NCBI RefSeq assembly: GCF_010448835.1
Contig: NZ_CP048409.1
Location: 620,001 to 684,000 of the forward strand
Source: Draconibacterium halophilum
GTDB lineage: Bacteria; Bacteroidota; Bacteroidia; Bacteroidales; Prolixibacteraceae
Direction of reading: 5' to 3'
DNA length: 64,000 nucleotides
The notes below the pieces were generated by a model, which saw only the letters and a program-made list of their open reading frames with translations, had not been told where the DNA came from and did no database searches. How positions within the stretch are numbered: the stretch's first letter is position 1; each line of letters starts with the position of its first letter. This document shows positions 36,101-43,500 of the stretch, piece by piece. The position numbers and the translations under genes are program-made.

Positions 36101-36811
36101 GAAGTGGGCGATTACCAGTTGCTGGTTATTCACGGAATACCTGCGCTGAACGAATCGATGTCGTATTTCCGCAGGGCAAATACCACACGTAGTTTGTTTG
36201 AGCCGCTCGGACAATCAACGTATCGCAACTTCCTTATTACGGATGAAAACCTGGAGACTTTGCTCGACGAGAATAAAGTGGATCAGTACATCACTTTCTT
36301 CCGCAACAATTACATCCAGCGCAGGGCTTCCAGTTCGTCATCGGCGGCTGAAAGTCAGACTACAACTCAACCAACAACTACGCAGGCAGCAGAACCATTA
36401 CCGGCTGTTGAGGCAGACGATACCTCAATAGAAGATTTACCTTACAACCAGGAAATTGAAGGCCCACACCGTATTGTGTTCGTAATTCCAGCAGTAGGTG
36501 TATTTAAAGATGCTTTTATAAAAGGAATTCAACAATATAACCAGTCGAATTTTGCCAACTCAGGCTTTACCATCGAAGAACAACAACTCGATCAGGTTCG
36601 CCAACTGATTATTGTAAAAGGGATGGAAGACCAGGCAACGGCTCGCCTGTACTTTAGTGTGGTGGTGCGTAACCGCGATTTGTTCGACCCGCTTGGAACT
36701 GCCCAGTACCGTAATTTCCTTATTTCGGATGAGAACTTCGAAATTTTCCTCCGCGAGAAGAACATTACCGACTACATGGACTTCTACAAAAAGGTATACC
36801 TCGAGAAATAG
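33122..36811 (+). CDS. porW: PorW/SprE-type T9SS lipoprotein, TPR-rich, enlarged C-terminus
   Basis: PorW/SprE links the outer-membrane translocon to the T9SS core. The 1229-residue product starts at TTG (no ATG is near) with a lipoprotein signal ending SIFAGC. The family opening NVTSRYNVYFNANEAVKEG follows, then DYAVVKCSKLIEIHSITKKPKR. TPR units fill about residues 135-410 (KAYFYQHNFYAAIDNFSYVV and others). A Gly/Arg/Glu-rich linker (about 450-540) leads to further TPRs. The last third, about 780-1229, contains three related modules each ending in NF-[LV]-I-[ST] and a Y-x-x-F-x-x-x-Y helix. Characterised relatives are roughly 600-870 residues, so this one is long. It probably acts in the periplasm, anchored to the outer membrane. 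Confidence 0.9.
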   Translation: MKKRLLHTIFLFLLVSIFAGCSTEKNTRASRTFHNVTSRYNVYFNANEAVKEGVATIEERIEDDFTRILPIYKESDPSATRLVKSDMDYAVVKCSKLIEIHSITKKPKRKKGGGSRKYQEFASQEEFNKWIDDSYLLMGKAYFYQHNFYAAIDNFSYVVRKYPDNETADEAQVWLVRAYTELERYIEANEVIQAIQAYDDFPKSLERDFAIATAFYYKKQFEYDNAIRLLDIAIDKTFWKKDKARLQYIVAQLYRELGQNEAAATAFKKVTKMNPDYTMAFNAMINAAGVFSGEGNIEDLKKQLNKMLRDKKNVDFRDQIYYALGNIFFREGNSDVAKDNYKQSVASSFKNQYQRALSSITLADIYFEDLNYRGAQSYYDSAMIIIDETYPNYENVSARYKSLSSLVDNILTVEREDSLQRVAQMPDVEREALIASLMKAEQERQRNMENLSMQGARSQGYYRSNRYRMGMGNSGGGGWYFYNPQTVTYGRVTFQQQWGRRTLEDDWRRSNKNTMSMEEGEEMAEAEEEEQRIQDPLKKEFYTQDLPLTDSLMTVSHERIRDALYNAGKIFKSEFEDYERSAEAFEELIERYPNNIYLLSAYFDLYDLYELMGDIAKSNYYRNLIISDYPNSKFAQFLQNPNFFVEMAAKTDSLNRLYQETFRNYKLGRYQNVMSLTGQMKNMEPDSVIVPKIDFMQMVADGVLTDVHNFEALLKGYLAQYPAKEPSPLAQEILTLIQDSTLTDYQKLVEMGYISEEIQNEELLPENFMADDEFGGKFSYDEDLLHYFVIAYPREDEDDIDLNRLKFDIANYNIDHYTKIDYDIETEYLDDKLAFVLVRSMTNKENALIYHGAIIRKASVFKTLQGIDYMNFVISSTNYRAVMQERSTADYMKFFVKNYSRFIRSNFSDDEMDISPEELMARAEAEDNALKERGTFVTVKSGPQGLYNTTVDTTQNFVIAVKDKGLSLRPLMRGFADFNRDEFRSWNLALQVKEVGDYQLLVIHGIPALNESMSYFRRANTTRSLFEPLGQSTYRNFLITDENLETLLDENKVDQYITFFRNNYIQRRASSSSSAAESQTTTQPTTTQAAEPLPAVEADDTSIEDLPYNQEIEGPHRIVFVIPAVGVFKDAFIKGIQQYNQSNFANSGFTIEEQQLDQVRQLIIVKGMEDQATARLYFSVVVRNRDLFDPLGTAQYRNFLISDENFEIFLREKNITDYMDFYKKVYLEK

Positions 36812-36917
36812 TCATCGTTTCGCATTAATTTTTTGCGATTGATAACGTTGGAACAGAACTCTTAAAGTTTGTTAAGCACATACTTTAACGGTACCTTTTT
36901 TGTTGTTACCTTTAGGT

Positions 36918-37081
36918 AGTGTTGTGTCATGCCTGCTCTAACGGCCCAAGTTTTGTTCTTTTTCGTTTTTGCTCATCATAAAAAGATTCACGTAGCTATG
37001 GCTATGCTTACTTTTTATGATTTCGTAAAATTCAAAAAAATAACTGCAACTTAACCGTCATTTCAGACATGACACGACACT
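36918..37081. mobile_element. MITE-like element upstream of porX
   Basis: This 164-bp non-coding segment has 18-bp terminal inverted repeats matching at 16 of 18 positions (AGTGTTGTGTCATGCCTG; right end CAGACATGACACGACACT). Inside is a perfect 10-bp stem TCATAAAAAG/CTTTTTATGA (36976-36985 with 37011-37020). No coding capacity and no clear target duplication. It occupies most of the gap between the PorW and PorX genes and ends 56 bp before porX, so it may supply porX transcription signals. Confidence 0.55.
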
Positions 37082-37137
37082 TCTTTTAATTGATTAGGAC
37101 ATTAGAAAACAGAAATAGAAAACAAAAAGAATTACAC

Positions 37138-38694
37138 ATGAACAAGCCAAGAATACTTTGGACAGACGACGAAATAGATCTCCTGCGTGCACACATTATA
37201 TTTCTGCAGGAAAAAGGATACGAAGTAGAAACCGCCACCAACGGACTCGATGCTATTGAGAAAGTGGAATCGGGGTATTTCGATATTATTTTCCTCGATG
37301 AAAATATGCCGGGCATGACCGGTTTGGAAACGCTGACAAAAATTAAAGATATAGCGCCCAATGTACCGGTGGTAATGATTACCAAAAGCGAAGAGGAAAA
37401 TATTATGGATGAGGCAGTTGGCGCAAAGATTTCCGATTACCTGATAAAACCGGTAAACCCGAAACAGATTTTATTGACGCTGAAAAAGAACATCGACCAG
37501 AAACGACTGGTTACTGAGCAAACAACATCGAAATACCAGATGCAATTTGCCCAGATTGGGATGAAATTGAACGACCGCCTTACTTTTGACGAGTGGAAAG
37601 ATATTTACCGGCAGCTGGTGTATTGGGAGCTGGAATTAAGCGAGTCGGAAGATTCAGCCATGGATGAGATTCTGACCATGCAGAAAGAGGAAGCCAACAA
37701 AGCTTTTTTCCGGTTTATAAAAGAAAATTATCAGGATTGGTTTACTACCGATTTTGAAGATCGCCCGATGTTGTCGACTGATATTTTCAAGCACCGTGTT
37801 TTTCCGCATCTCAACGATGGTAAAAAAACCTTTGTACTGATAATAGACAACCTGCGTTACGACCAGTGGCGGATATTAAGCCCCGAAATTAATACCTACT
37901 TCCGTACCCTTACCGAAGATCTGTACTGCGGAATTTTGCCCACTGCAACAATGTATGCCCGTAACGCTATGTTTGCAGGGTTAATGCCTTCTGAAATTGA
38001 AAAGTTATACCCGCAATTGTGGCTCGATGATGATAATGAAGGACACAAAAACAGAAATGAGCAAGAGTTGTTACACACGCAGTTAGATCGATTTTCGCGC
38101 AAAGAAAGCCTGTATTTTGAAAAGGGGTCAGGTGCTAAAAAAGAGCGTTGGGTGCAGGATAATCTGAATAATATTCTGAAAAACGACCTTTCGGTGATGG
38201 TGGTAAATTTTGTGGATATGATTTCGCATGCCCGTACCGAAATGGACATGATACGCGAATTGGCCAACAACGAAAAGGCCTATCGCTCCTTAACTTTAAG
38301 CTGGTTTAAAAACTCATCGTTACTGGAGTTGCTAAAGTTGCTTGCCGATGAAGATATCCGGGTGGTAATTACTACCGACCACGGTGCGATACGTGTTGAA
38401 AATCCTGTAAAAATTATTGGCGACCGCGAAACCAATACCAACCTACGTTATAAACTGGGTAAGAATTTAAACTTCAAATCGAAAAATGTATTTGAAGTTC
38501 GCGATCCAAGAAGTATATTTTTGCCGTCGCGGAATGTGAGTACCAGCTATGTTTTTGCACAGGGAACCGATTTTTTCGCCTATCCGAACAATTACAATTA
38601 TTACGCGAATTATTACAAAGATACTTTCCAGCACGGAGGAATATCAATGGAAGAGTTGATTATTCCGGTAATCACGCTCGAGCCTAAAAAGTAG
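37138..38694 (+). CDS. porX: PorX, T9SS response regulator with PglZ phosphodiesterase domain
   Basis: PorX is the regulator of T9SS gene expression and function, working with the PorY histidine kinase. The 518-residue product has a receiver domain (residues 1-122) with acidic pocket WTDDE, phospho-acceptor Asp54 in IFLDENMPGM and Lys104 in IKPVNP. A helical linker follows, then a PglZ domain of the alkaline-phosphatase superfamily with metal-site motifs LIIDNLRYDQW (Asp237), LPTATMYARN (Thr271, the expected catalytic threonine) and TTDHGAIRV. The ATG at 37138 gives the standard N-terminus MNKPRILWTDDE. porW lies just upstream and a MITE-like element between them. No porY is present in this window. 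Confidence 0.95.
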   Translation: MNKPRILWTDDEIDLLRAHIIFLQEKGYEVETATNGLDAIEKVESGYFDIIFLDENMPGMTGLETLTKIKDIAPNVPVVMITKSEEENIMDEAVGAKISDYLIKPVNPKQILLTLKKNIDQKRLVTEQTTSKYQMQFAQIGMKLNDRLTFDEWKDIYRQLVYWELELSESEDSAMDEILTMQKEEANKAFFRFIKENYQDWFTTDFEDRPMLSTDIFKHRVFPHLNDGKKTFVLIIDNLRYDQWRILSPEINTYFRTLTEDLYCGILPTATMYARNAMFAGLMPSEIEKLYPQLWLDDDNEGHKNRNEQELLHTQLDRFSRKESLYFEKGSGAKKERWVQDNLNNILKNDLSVMVVNFVDMISHARTEMDMIRELANNEKAYRSLTLSWFKNSSLLELLKLLADEDIRVVITTDHGAIRVENPVKIIGDRETNTNLRYKLGKNLNFKSKNVFEVRDPRSIFLPSRNVSTSYVFAQGTDFFAYPNNYNYYANYYKDTFQHGGISMEELIIPVITLEPKK

Positions 38695-38699
38695 TTAAG

Positions 38700-38890
38700 T
38701 TGTCATTTCGATGGAGGAACGACTGAGAAATCTGTAGTTCGCGATGGTTCGATACAGATTCCTTTCTTCGTTTCCAAAGACAAAATTTTGAGCAAGACCC
38801 TGAAACAAGCTCAGGGTGACGTTTTTAGCGAGTAGGGGAGGCATGACCTAATACGTCATGCTGAACTCGTTTCAGCATCTTTGTCATCTC
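38700..38890. repeat. Cluster of REP-like palindromes downstream of porX
   Basis: Three units: GTCATTTCGATGG...TTTCCAAAGAC containing the stem AATCTGTA/TACAGATT (38729-38760); GACCCTGAAACAAGCTCAGGGT (38797-38818); and GTCATGCTGAACTCGTTTCAGCAT (38856-38879). The last two share the pattern CTGAA-C-GTTTCAG or its reverse. These resemble repetitive palindromes common between genes in Bacteroidota. The first resembles the element at 29673. The 278-bp gap has no gene. Confidence 0.65.
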
Positions 38891-38972
38891 CTCATTAAGC
38901 ACAAAAATTTTGAATGGACTTTTGCAAAAAGACATAAAGCCATTATTCTTAGTGTCTTGGTGACTTTGTGTT

Positions 38973-39821
38973 CTACCCTTTACTCCGTTTTACCACAAAG
39001 TCTCCTTTCTCAGCACCCACTTTTTGGCCTATAATCGGGCATTTTACCATTAACAGATAAAACAATCGAGGATCACTTTCGTCCATTAAACCTTCAAAAT
39101 TGCCCATGCCTTTTGAGATAATCAGATCAGCCGAACGGTAGATCTCCAGAAACTCTTTACTAACACGGTGTAACAGTGTTGAAGGTGCATCATCGCCATT
39201 TGTGATTAAGGTGGCAACGTTCTGCAAACCTATTTCTTTAGCTTCTTTTAAAGTAGCATCGTTTAAAATGGGTTGGTCGCGAACGGCAAATATCACGTTG
39301 GGGTGATCAATCGTTTCCAGGAATAGTTTGTCCATTACAATTTCGCCGCAGTTATCGCCCAGGTATAAAATGGTTTTCGCTTTTTTTATTTCGGCTTCCA
39401 AAGCTTCCGAATCATCAATGGCAAATTGGGTTTGAAAGACCTTCTCGATTGTTCCATCCACATCAAAATGATGCGTTGGGCCAAAGTCGATAATGTTGCC
39501 AGCTATGGCGTAGCGTAATGCTGTATCAAATTTATTGTCCGACTCTTTCACCTTTTTCCTGAACTCGCTGTAGCGGTTTAGCAGTGCCTGGTTGCTTTCC
39601 TTTTTTTCAGCGCCATACGGATCTTTTATTTCCGATTCTTTCTCCAGTTTCTTTAAAATATTACGGGTAATTTCGGGAGAGTAACTATCGTCGAGGTCAA
39701 TGCCGGCAATACTTGAAATAGCCTGACTAACAATTGCATTTCGTTTTTCCTCCACAATTTCGTATTTGTCCATACGTTTTTGCAGCCCTTTAACCTGGCA
39801 AATAAGGCATTCGTAGTTCAT
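38973..39821 (-). CDS. DUF89 metal-dependent damage-control phosphatase family protein
   Basis: The 282-residue product is the subfamily with an N-terminal CxxC (Cys5 and Cys8 in YECLICQ). The core has ILYLGDNCGEIVMDKLF, where Asp and Asn bind the metal, then FAVRDQPILNDATL, and ADLIISKGMGNFEGLMDE. DUF89 enzymes hydrolyse phosphate from reactive or damaged sugar-phosphate and cofactor metabolites in the cytoplasm. Archaeal and bacterial relatives with the CxxC are not well assigned. It lies alone between the PorX and MlaEF regions on the opposite strand, so context gives no substrate clue. Confidence 0.9.
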   Translation of the reverse strand: MNYECLICQVKGLQKRMDKYEIVEEKRNAIVSQAISSIAGIDLDDSYSPEITRNILKKLEKESEIKDPYGAEKKESNQALLNRYSEFRKKVKESDNKFDTALRYAIAGNIIDFGPTHHFDVDGTIEKVFQTQFAIDDSEALEAEIKKAKTILYLGDNCGEIVMDKLFLETIDHPNVIFAVRDQPILNDATLKEAKEIGLQNVATLITNGDDAPSTLLHRVSKEFLEIYRSADLIISKGMGNFEGLMDESDPRLFYLLMVKCPIIGQKVGAEKGDFVVKRSKG

Positions 39822-39962
39822 GCGATAAAAGTTTGAAGTCGGAAGGCAAAAGACCGAAGTTCTGGTTCCGATGTTTTTGGTAAAGATAGCATAAGTTTAA
39901 TTCAATAAAGAGTCAATACTTTGGAAAGGGTAGAAAATAAGAATGAAATAATTTGAATGAAA

Positions 39963-40718
39963 CTATTGCCCCTTCTTCATTTGCGCATAAAGTTTATTGG
40001 CAAAAATAAAATCATCCAGTTTTTGGTTGCCTGAGTTTAGAATTTCCTTATTGGTGCCTTTCCATTCCGTTTCGCCTTGCGAGATAAACAGAACCGATTC
40101 TCCAATTTCAATCACCGAATTCATGTCGTGGGTGTTGATAATGGTGGTCATATCAAACTCTTTGGTCAGGTTTTGAATGAGTTTATCGATAACCGTCGCT
40201 GTTTCCGGATCGAGCCCTGAATTGGGTTCGTCGCAAAACAGGTATTTCGGATTTAGTGCAATGGCACGTGCAATGGCTACACGTTTTTGCATCCCACCGC
40301 TAATCTCGCTTGGAGAAAGCTTAAAGGCTTGTTTATCAATATTAACATGATCGAGGCAAAAATCAACACGTTTTTGTCTTTCAGCTGAACTCATCTGGGT
40401 AAACATTTCCAGCGGAAAGCGCACATTACCTTCCACCGAAATACTATCGAACAAAGCACCACCCTGAAAAACCATTCCAACCTCGCGACGCAGGATTTTA
40501 CGTTTCTTATGATTCATTTGAGTGAAATTGCGGTCGTTGTACCAAATTTCGCCACTGTCAGCCTCAAAAAGGCCTAGTGTTGTTTTCAATAAAACGGTCT
40601 TCCCCGAACCACTTCGTCCAATAATCAGGTTTGTTTTTCCCTGCTCGAATACGGTTGAAATTTTGTTTAAAACCGTATTGCCATCGAATGTTTTTATTAT
40701 GTTTTTAAGTGTAATCAT
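39963..40718 (-). CDS. ABC transporter ATP-binding protein, MlaF type
   Basis: The 251-residue nucleotide-binding subunit has Walker A GRSGSGKT, Q-loop VFQGGALFD, signature SGGMQKRVAIARA, Walker B YLFCDEPNSGLDP and H-loop INTHDM. The GGALFDSISV segment and SGGMQKR signature are typical of MlaF, the ATPase of the phospholipid-trafficking Mla/Mce system that maintains outer-membrane lipid asymmetry. It overlaps the permease gene upstream by four bases (ATGA), indicating translational coupling. No MlaD/MCE gene follows in this window, so the periplasmic partner must be encoded elsewhere. Confidence 0.92.
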   Translation of the reverse strand: MITLKNIIKTFDGNTVLNKISTVFEQGKTNLIIGRSGSGKTVLLKTTLGLFEADSGEIWYNDRNFTQMNHKKRKILRREVGMVFQGGALFDSISVEGNVRFPLEMFTQMSSAERQKRVDFCLDHVNIDKQAFKLSPSEISGGMQKRVAIARAIALNPKYLFCDEPNSGLDPETATVIDKLIQNLTKEFDMTTIINTHDMNSVIEIGESVLFISQGETEWKGTNKEILNSGNQKLDDFIFANKLYAQMKKGQ

Positions 40719-41455
40719 GTTAATAGCAGGCGGGTTAAAATTAAGTCGAAAAACAGAATCAGGATATTTGTATTTACAACAGCTTTTGTACTTGCTTTAC
40801 CCACTTCAAGTGCGCCACCCTGCACGTAATAACCAAAATAAGCCGGCACCGACGCCACCAGAAATCCAAAAAACAGCGATTTTATAATCGAGAAAGTGAT
40901 GTAATACGGGAAAAACAACCACTGAATTCCACTAATGTAGTCGGGGATGGTTATTACCCCGGCAATTGGGCCCGTTACCAAACCGCCCAGCAAACCAAAA
41001 AATACACTAATAATATACAAGAACGGAAAGATAAAAACTACTGCAATAAGTTTGGGAAGAATAAGAAAACTAGCCGAGTTAACACCCATAATTTCCAGCG
41101 AATCGATTTGTTCGGTAACGCGCATGGTGCCAATCTCGGAAGTGATATTAGATCCCACTTTTCCGGCCATAATAAGCGCCAGCATGGTTGATGAGAATTC
41201 GAGTAACAAAGTATCGCGGGTTCCCAAGCCTACCAACTCCTTCGGGTACATCGGATTCGCCATACTGTAGGCAAACTGGATGGTCATAATTCCGCCAATA
41301 AATATTGAAATGATGATAACAATCCCTACCGAGTTTACACCCAGGTTGTCAATCTCGTGAAACAATTGCCTGATATACAGTTTGTGTTTCTCGGGTCGGG
41401 CAAATACCCGTTTCAGCATCGAAAAATATCGGCCTATATGAAAGAAAAAACCCAT
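40715..41455 (-). CDS. ABC transporter permease, MlaE family
   Basis: The 246-residue inner-membrane protein matches the MlaE/Ttg2B permease fold. It has about six hydrophobic segments, with the conserved LEFSSTMLALIMAGKVGSNITSEIGTMRVTEQIDSLEIMG block (about residues 86-125, read in parts) that couples to MlaF. NPMYPKELVGLGTRDT precedes it. In Mla systems this subunit works with MlaF, MlaD and MlaB to move phospholipids between membranes. It is the first gene of a two-gene operon, diverging from the mannose-1-phosphate guanylyltransferase gene over 166 bp. Substrate and direction of transport are inferred from family only. Confidence 0.92.
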   Translation of the reverse strand: MGFFFHIGRYFSMLKRVFARPEKHKLYIRQLFHEIDNLGVNSVGIVIIISIFIGGIMTIQFAYSMANPMYPKELVGLGTRDTLLLEFSSTMLALIMAGKVGSNITSEIGTMRVTEQIDSLEIMGVNSASFLILPKLIAVVFIFPFLYIISVFFGLLGGLVTGPIAGVITIPDYISGIQWLFFPYYITFSIIKSLFFGFLVASVPAYFGYYVQGGALEVGKASTKAVVNTNILILFFDLILTRLLLT

Positions 41456-41621
41456 TGTTTAAAGTTTCTTACTAATGTATTCGGCTAAAATTACAACTTA
41501 ATAACCGGAAACAAAATTTTTATGAATTTGAATCGGGCTGAGGCAACAATAACAAAATAATTCCGTATTTTCAAAGTTACAATCTTAGTACAGATTGATA
41601 TTACGAACAAAACACATTCAG

Positions 41622-42710
41622 ATGGCTAACAATTTTTGTGTGATTATGGCGGGTGGAGTAGGAAGTCGGTTTTGGCCACTTAGCCGTACAGCGCGCCCAA
41701 AACAATTTTTAGATATTTTAGGAACAGGTAAGACCTTTATTCAGCAAGCATACGAGCGGTTTCAGGAGATCGTTCCTAAAGAAAATTTTATTGTAGTTAC
41801 AAATATTTTGTACAAAGACCTTGTAAAAGCGCAGCTTCCGGAGCTAAACGACGAGCAGATCTTACTGGAACCCTTGCGTCGGAATACAGCACCGTGTTTG
41901 GCTTATGCAGCTAATAAAATTGCTTTGATTGATCCGGATGCCAATATTATTGTATCGCCGTCAGATCATTTAATTCTGAAAGAGGAGGAGTTTAAAAGGC
42001 AAATCCGCAACGGATTGGAGTTTGTTGCTGAAAAACCGGCTTTGCTAACGCTTGGTATTAAACCCAATCGCCCCGAAACCGGTTACGGTTATATTCAGGT
42101 GAAACGCAAGAAAGAATTTCGCGATTTGGAAAACCTGTATAAAGTAAAAACCTTCACCGAAAAGCCAAACGAGGAAATGGCGAAGATTTTTATCGAAAGT
42201 GGAGAGTTCTACTGGAACTCCGGCATTTTTATCTCTTCGCTGGCTACCATGCTTGAATCGCTACAGCAGCATCTTACCGAAATTGCCCTGAAATTTGAGC
42301 ATGGCCGCGGGAAAATGAATACGGCGAGCGAAGAACCTTTTATTCGGAAAACATACTCGGAGTGCCAGGCCATTTCAATTGATTATGGCATAATGGAAAA
42401 GGCAAAAAATGTATATGTGCTGACGGCCGATTTTGGTTGGAGCGACTTAGGAACCTGGAGCTCGTTGTACGAGAACAAGGAAAAAGATGTGCTGGGAAAT
42501 GTAATAAGGGCAGACAATGTGATGCTGTATGATACTGAGAATTGTATTGTCGATATCTCGAAAGATAAGATGGCTGTAATTCACGGAATGGATGGTTTTA
42601 TTATTGCTGAATCAAACGATACATTAATGATATGTCGTCGTGAGGATGAGGACCAGGTAAAGAAATTTGTTACCGATGTACGTATACAAAAGGGCGATTC
42701 GTTGGTGTAG
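41622..42710 (+). CDS. manC: Mannose-1-phosphate guanylyltransferase
   Basis: The enzyme makes GDP-mannose from mannose-1-phosphate and GTP, feeding polysaccharide, O-antigen and glycoprotein synthesis. The 362-residue product has the nucleotidyltransferase signature IMAGGVGSRFWPLSRTARPKQFLD, the conserved LLEPLRRNTAPCLAYAA, IIVSPSDHLI, VKTFTEKPNEEMA and FYWNSGIFI, and the FGWSDLGTWSSLYE segment. It lacks the phosphomannose-isomerase domain found in bifunctional AlgA-type proteins, so it is the single-function form. The ATG at 41622 is preferred over the TTG at 41595. It stands alone, with the 40-bp repeat array in its 3' region. Confidence 0.94.
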   Translation: MANNFCVIMAGGVGSRFWPLSRTARPKQFLDILGTGKTFIQQAYERFQEIVPKENFIVVTNILYKDLVKAQLPELNDEQILLEPLRRNTAPCLAYAANKIALIDPDANIIVSPSDHLILKEEEFKRQIRNGLEFVAEKPALLTLGIKPNRPETGYGYIQVKRKKEFRDLENLYKVKTFTEKPNEEMAKIFIESGEFYWNSGIFISSLATMLESLQQHLTEIALKFEHGRGKMNTASEEPFIRKTYSECQAISIDYGIMEKAKNVYVLTADFGWSDLGTWSSLYENKEKDVLGNVIRADNVMLYDTENCIVDISKDKMAVIHGMDGFIIAESNDTLMICRREDEDQVKKFVTDVRIQKGDSLV

Positions 42711-42747
42711 TAATATCGCGAAAACTAAACTATTTGTTAGTTAAGGC

Positions 42748-42920
42748 TTGGGAGATTACCAAAGCCCGGAAGTTTGCCAGCGGCTGTTTGGGAGTTGTGC
42801 AAAGCTTAAAAAGTTGCTAGCCGATGTTTCGGACTAGTCCCAAAGCCGAAAAGATTGCCAGTCAGCATTTGGGAGTACTCCAAAAGCTCAAAAGCTTGCT
42901 AGTCGGCGTTTGGGATTACT
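42748..42920. repeat. Tandem array of 40/41-bp repeats
   Basis: Four units of 40, 40, 41 and 41 bp plus an 11-base partial, each starting TTGGGAG or TTCGGAC and containing CAAAGC or a variant and then TTGCYAG. Units 3 and 4 contain perfect but different 10-bp palindromes at the same place (GGACTAGTCC and GGAGTACTCC). There are no spacers, so it is not a CRISPR. It begins 37 bp after the manC stop. Confidence 0.8.
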
Positions 42921-43450
42921 TACATGACAAAAAATGTTTTTTGCTTTAGGAGTTTTTGTAAGAATATTACGATATGGTACGCAGATAACGCAGAATTACA
43001 ATGAGCGGGAATCAGCGTAATCAGGGATCCCGTCAAATCACGTGAACTACGGTTTGGGGCTACAATAAAACTAATGGAATTTTCTGCCTGCCAACGGCCT
43101 TCATCTTTGCCTTAAAGCAAAGACGAAGCAGAAAATTCAAGGCTGCTTTTGATCTTCACCCTCCGTTTTCATAAAACCTAAGTTCGGACGGGTGATCTCC
43201 TCGCACACTCGGAGCTTCCCGTTCTCACTAAGGATTTATTTCAACTCCGGGTAAAGCCCAAAAGAGGCCGTCCACTGATGTAACGATTGCAAAAAAAGGC
43301 GCTGAAAGTTATAATGTCACAATTTTAATCGGCCGGCGGAGATAGTTGAACCGAGCTTGTTGGATGTTCCGGACGAAACTCTTATAGAACCATTTATTAC
43401 AAAAGATGTGAATAAAGGATGCTGGCAGGGAAGGATAAGAATTTTATTTA
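42921..43450. other. Non-coding stretch between manC repeats and the efflux operon
   Basis: No convincing gene. GC-rich patches around 43020-43270 contain the near-complementary segments GAATTTTCTGCCTGCC (about 43077) and GCAGAAAATTC (43128-43138), giving a possible long-range stem. The ORFs here are short and lack family features. It may be the remains of an old insertion. Confidence 0.4.
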
Positions 43451-43452
43451 AA

Positions 43453-43483
43453 AAAACGGGTAGCCAAAGCGACCACCCGTTTT
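43453..43483 (-). terminator. Terminator of the RND efflux operon
   Basis: AAAACGGGT pairs with ACCCGTTTT. On the minus strand the stem runs into seven T residues, and it lies 17 bases beyond the pump gene's stop codon. Confidence 0.85.
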
Positions 43484-43500
43484 CTTTTAAAAGCATCGGT

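Noticed and set aside
42748..42920. Possible CRISPR array
   Set aside because: Units are contiguous with no spacers, lengths differ by one base and sequences are degenerate; no cas genes in the window.
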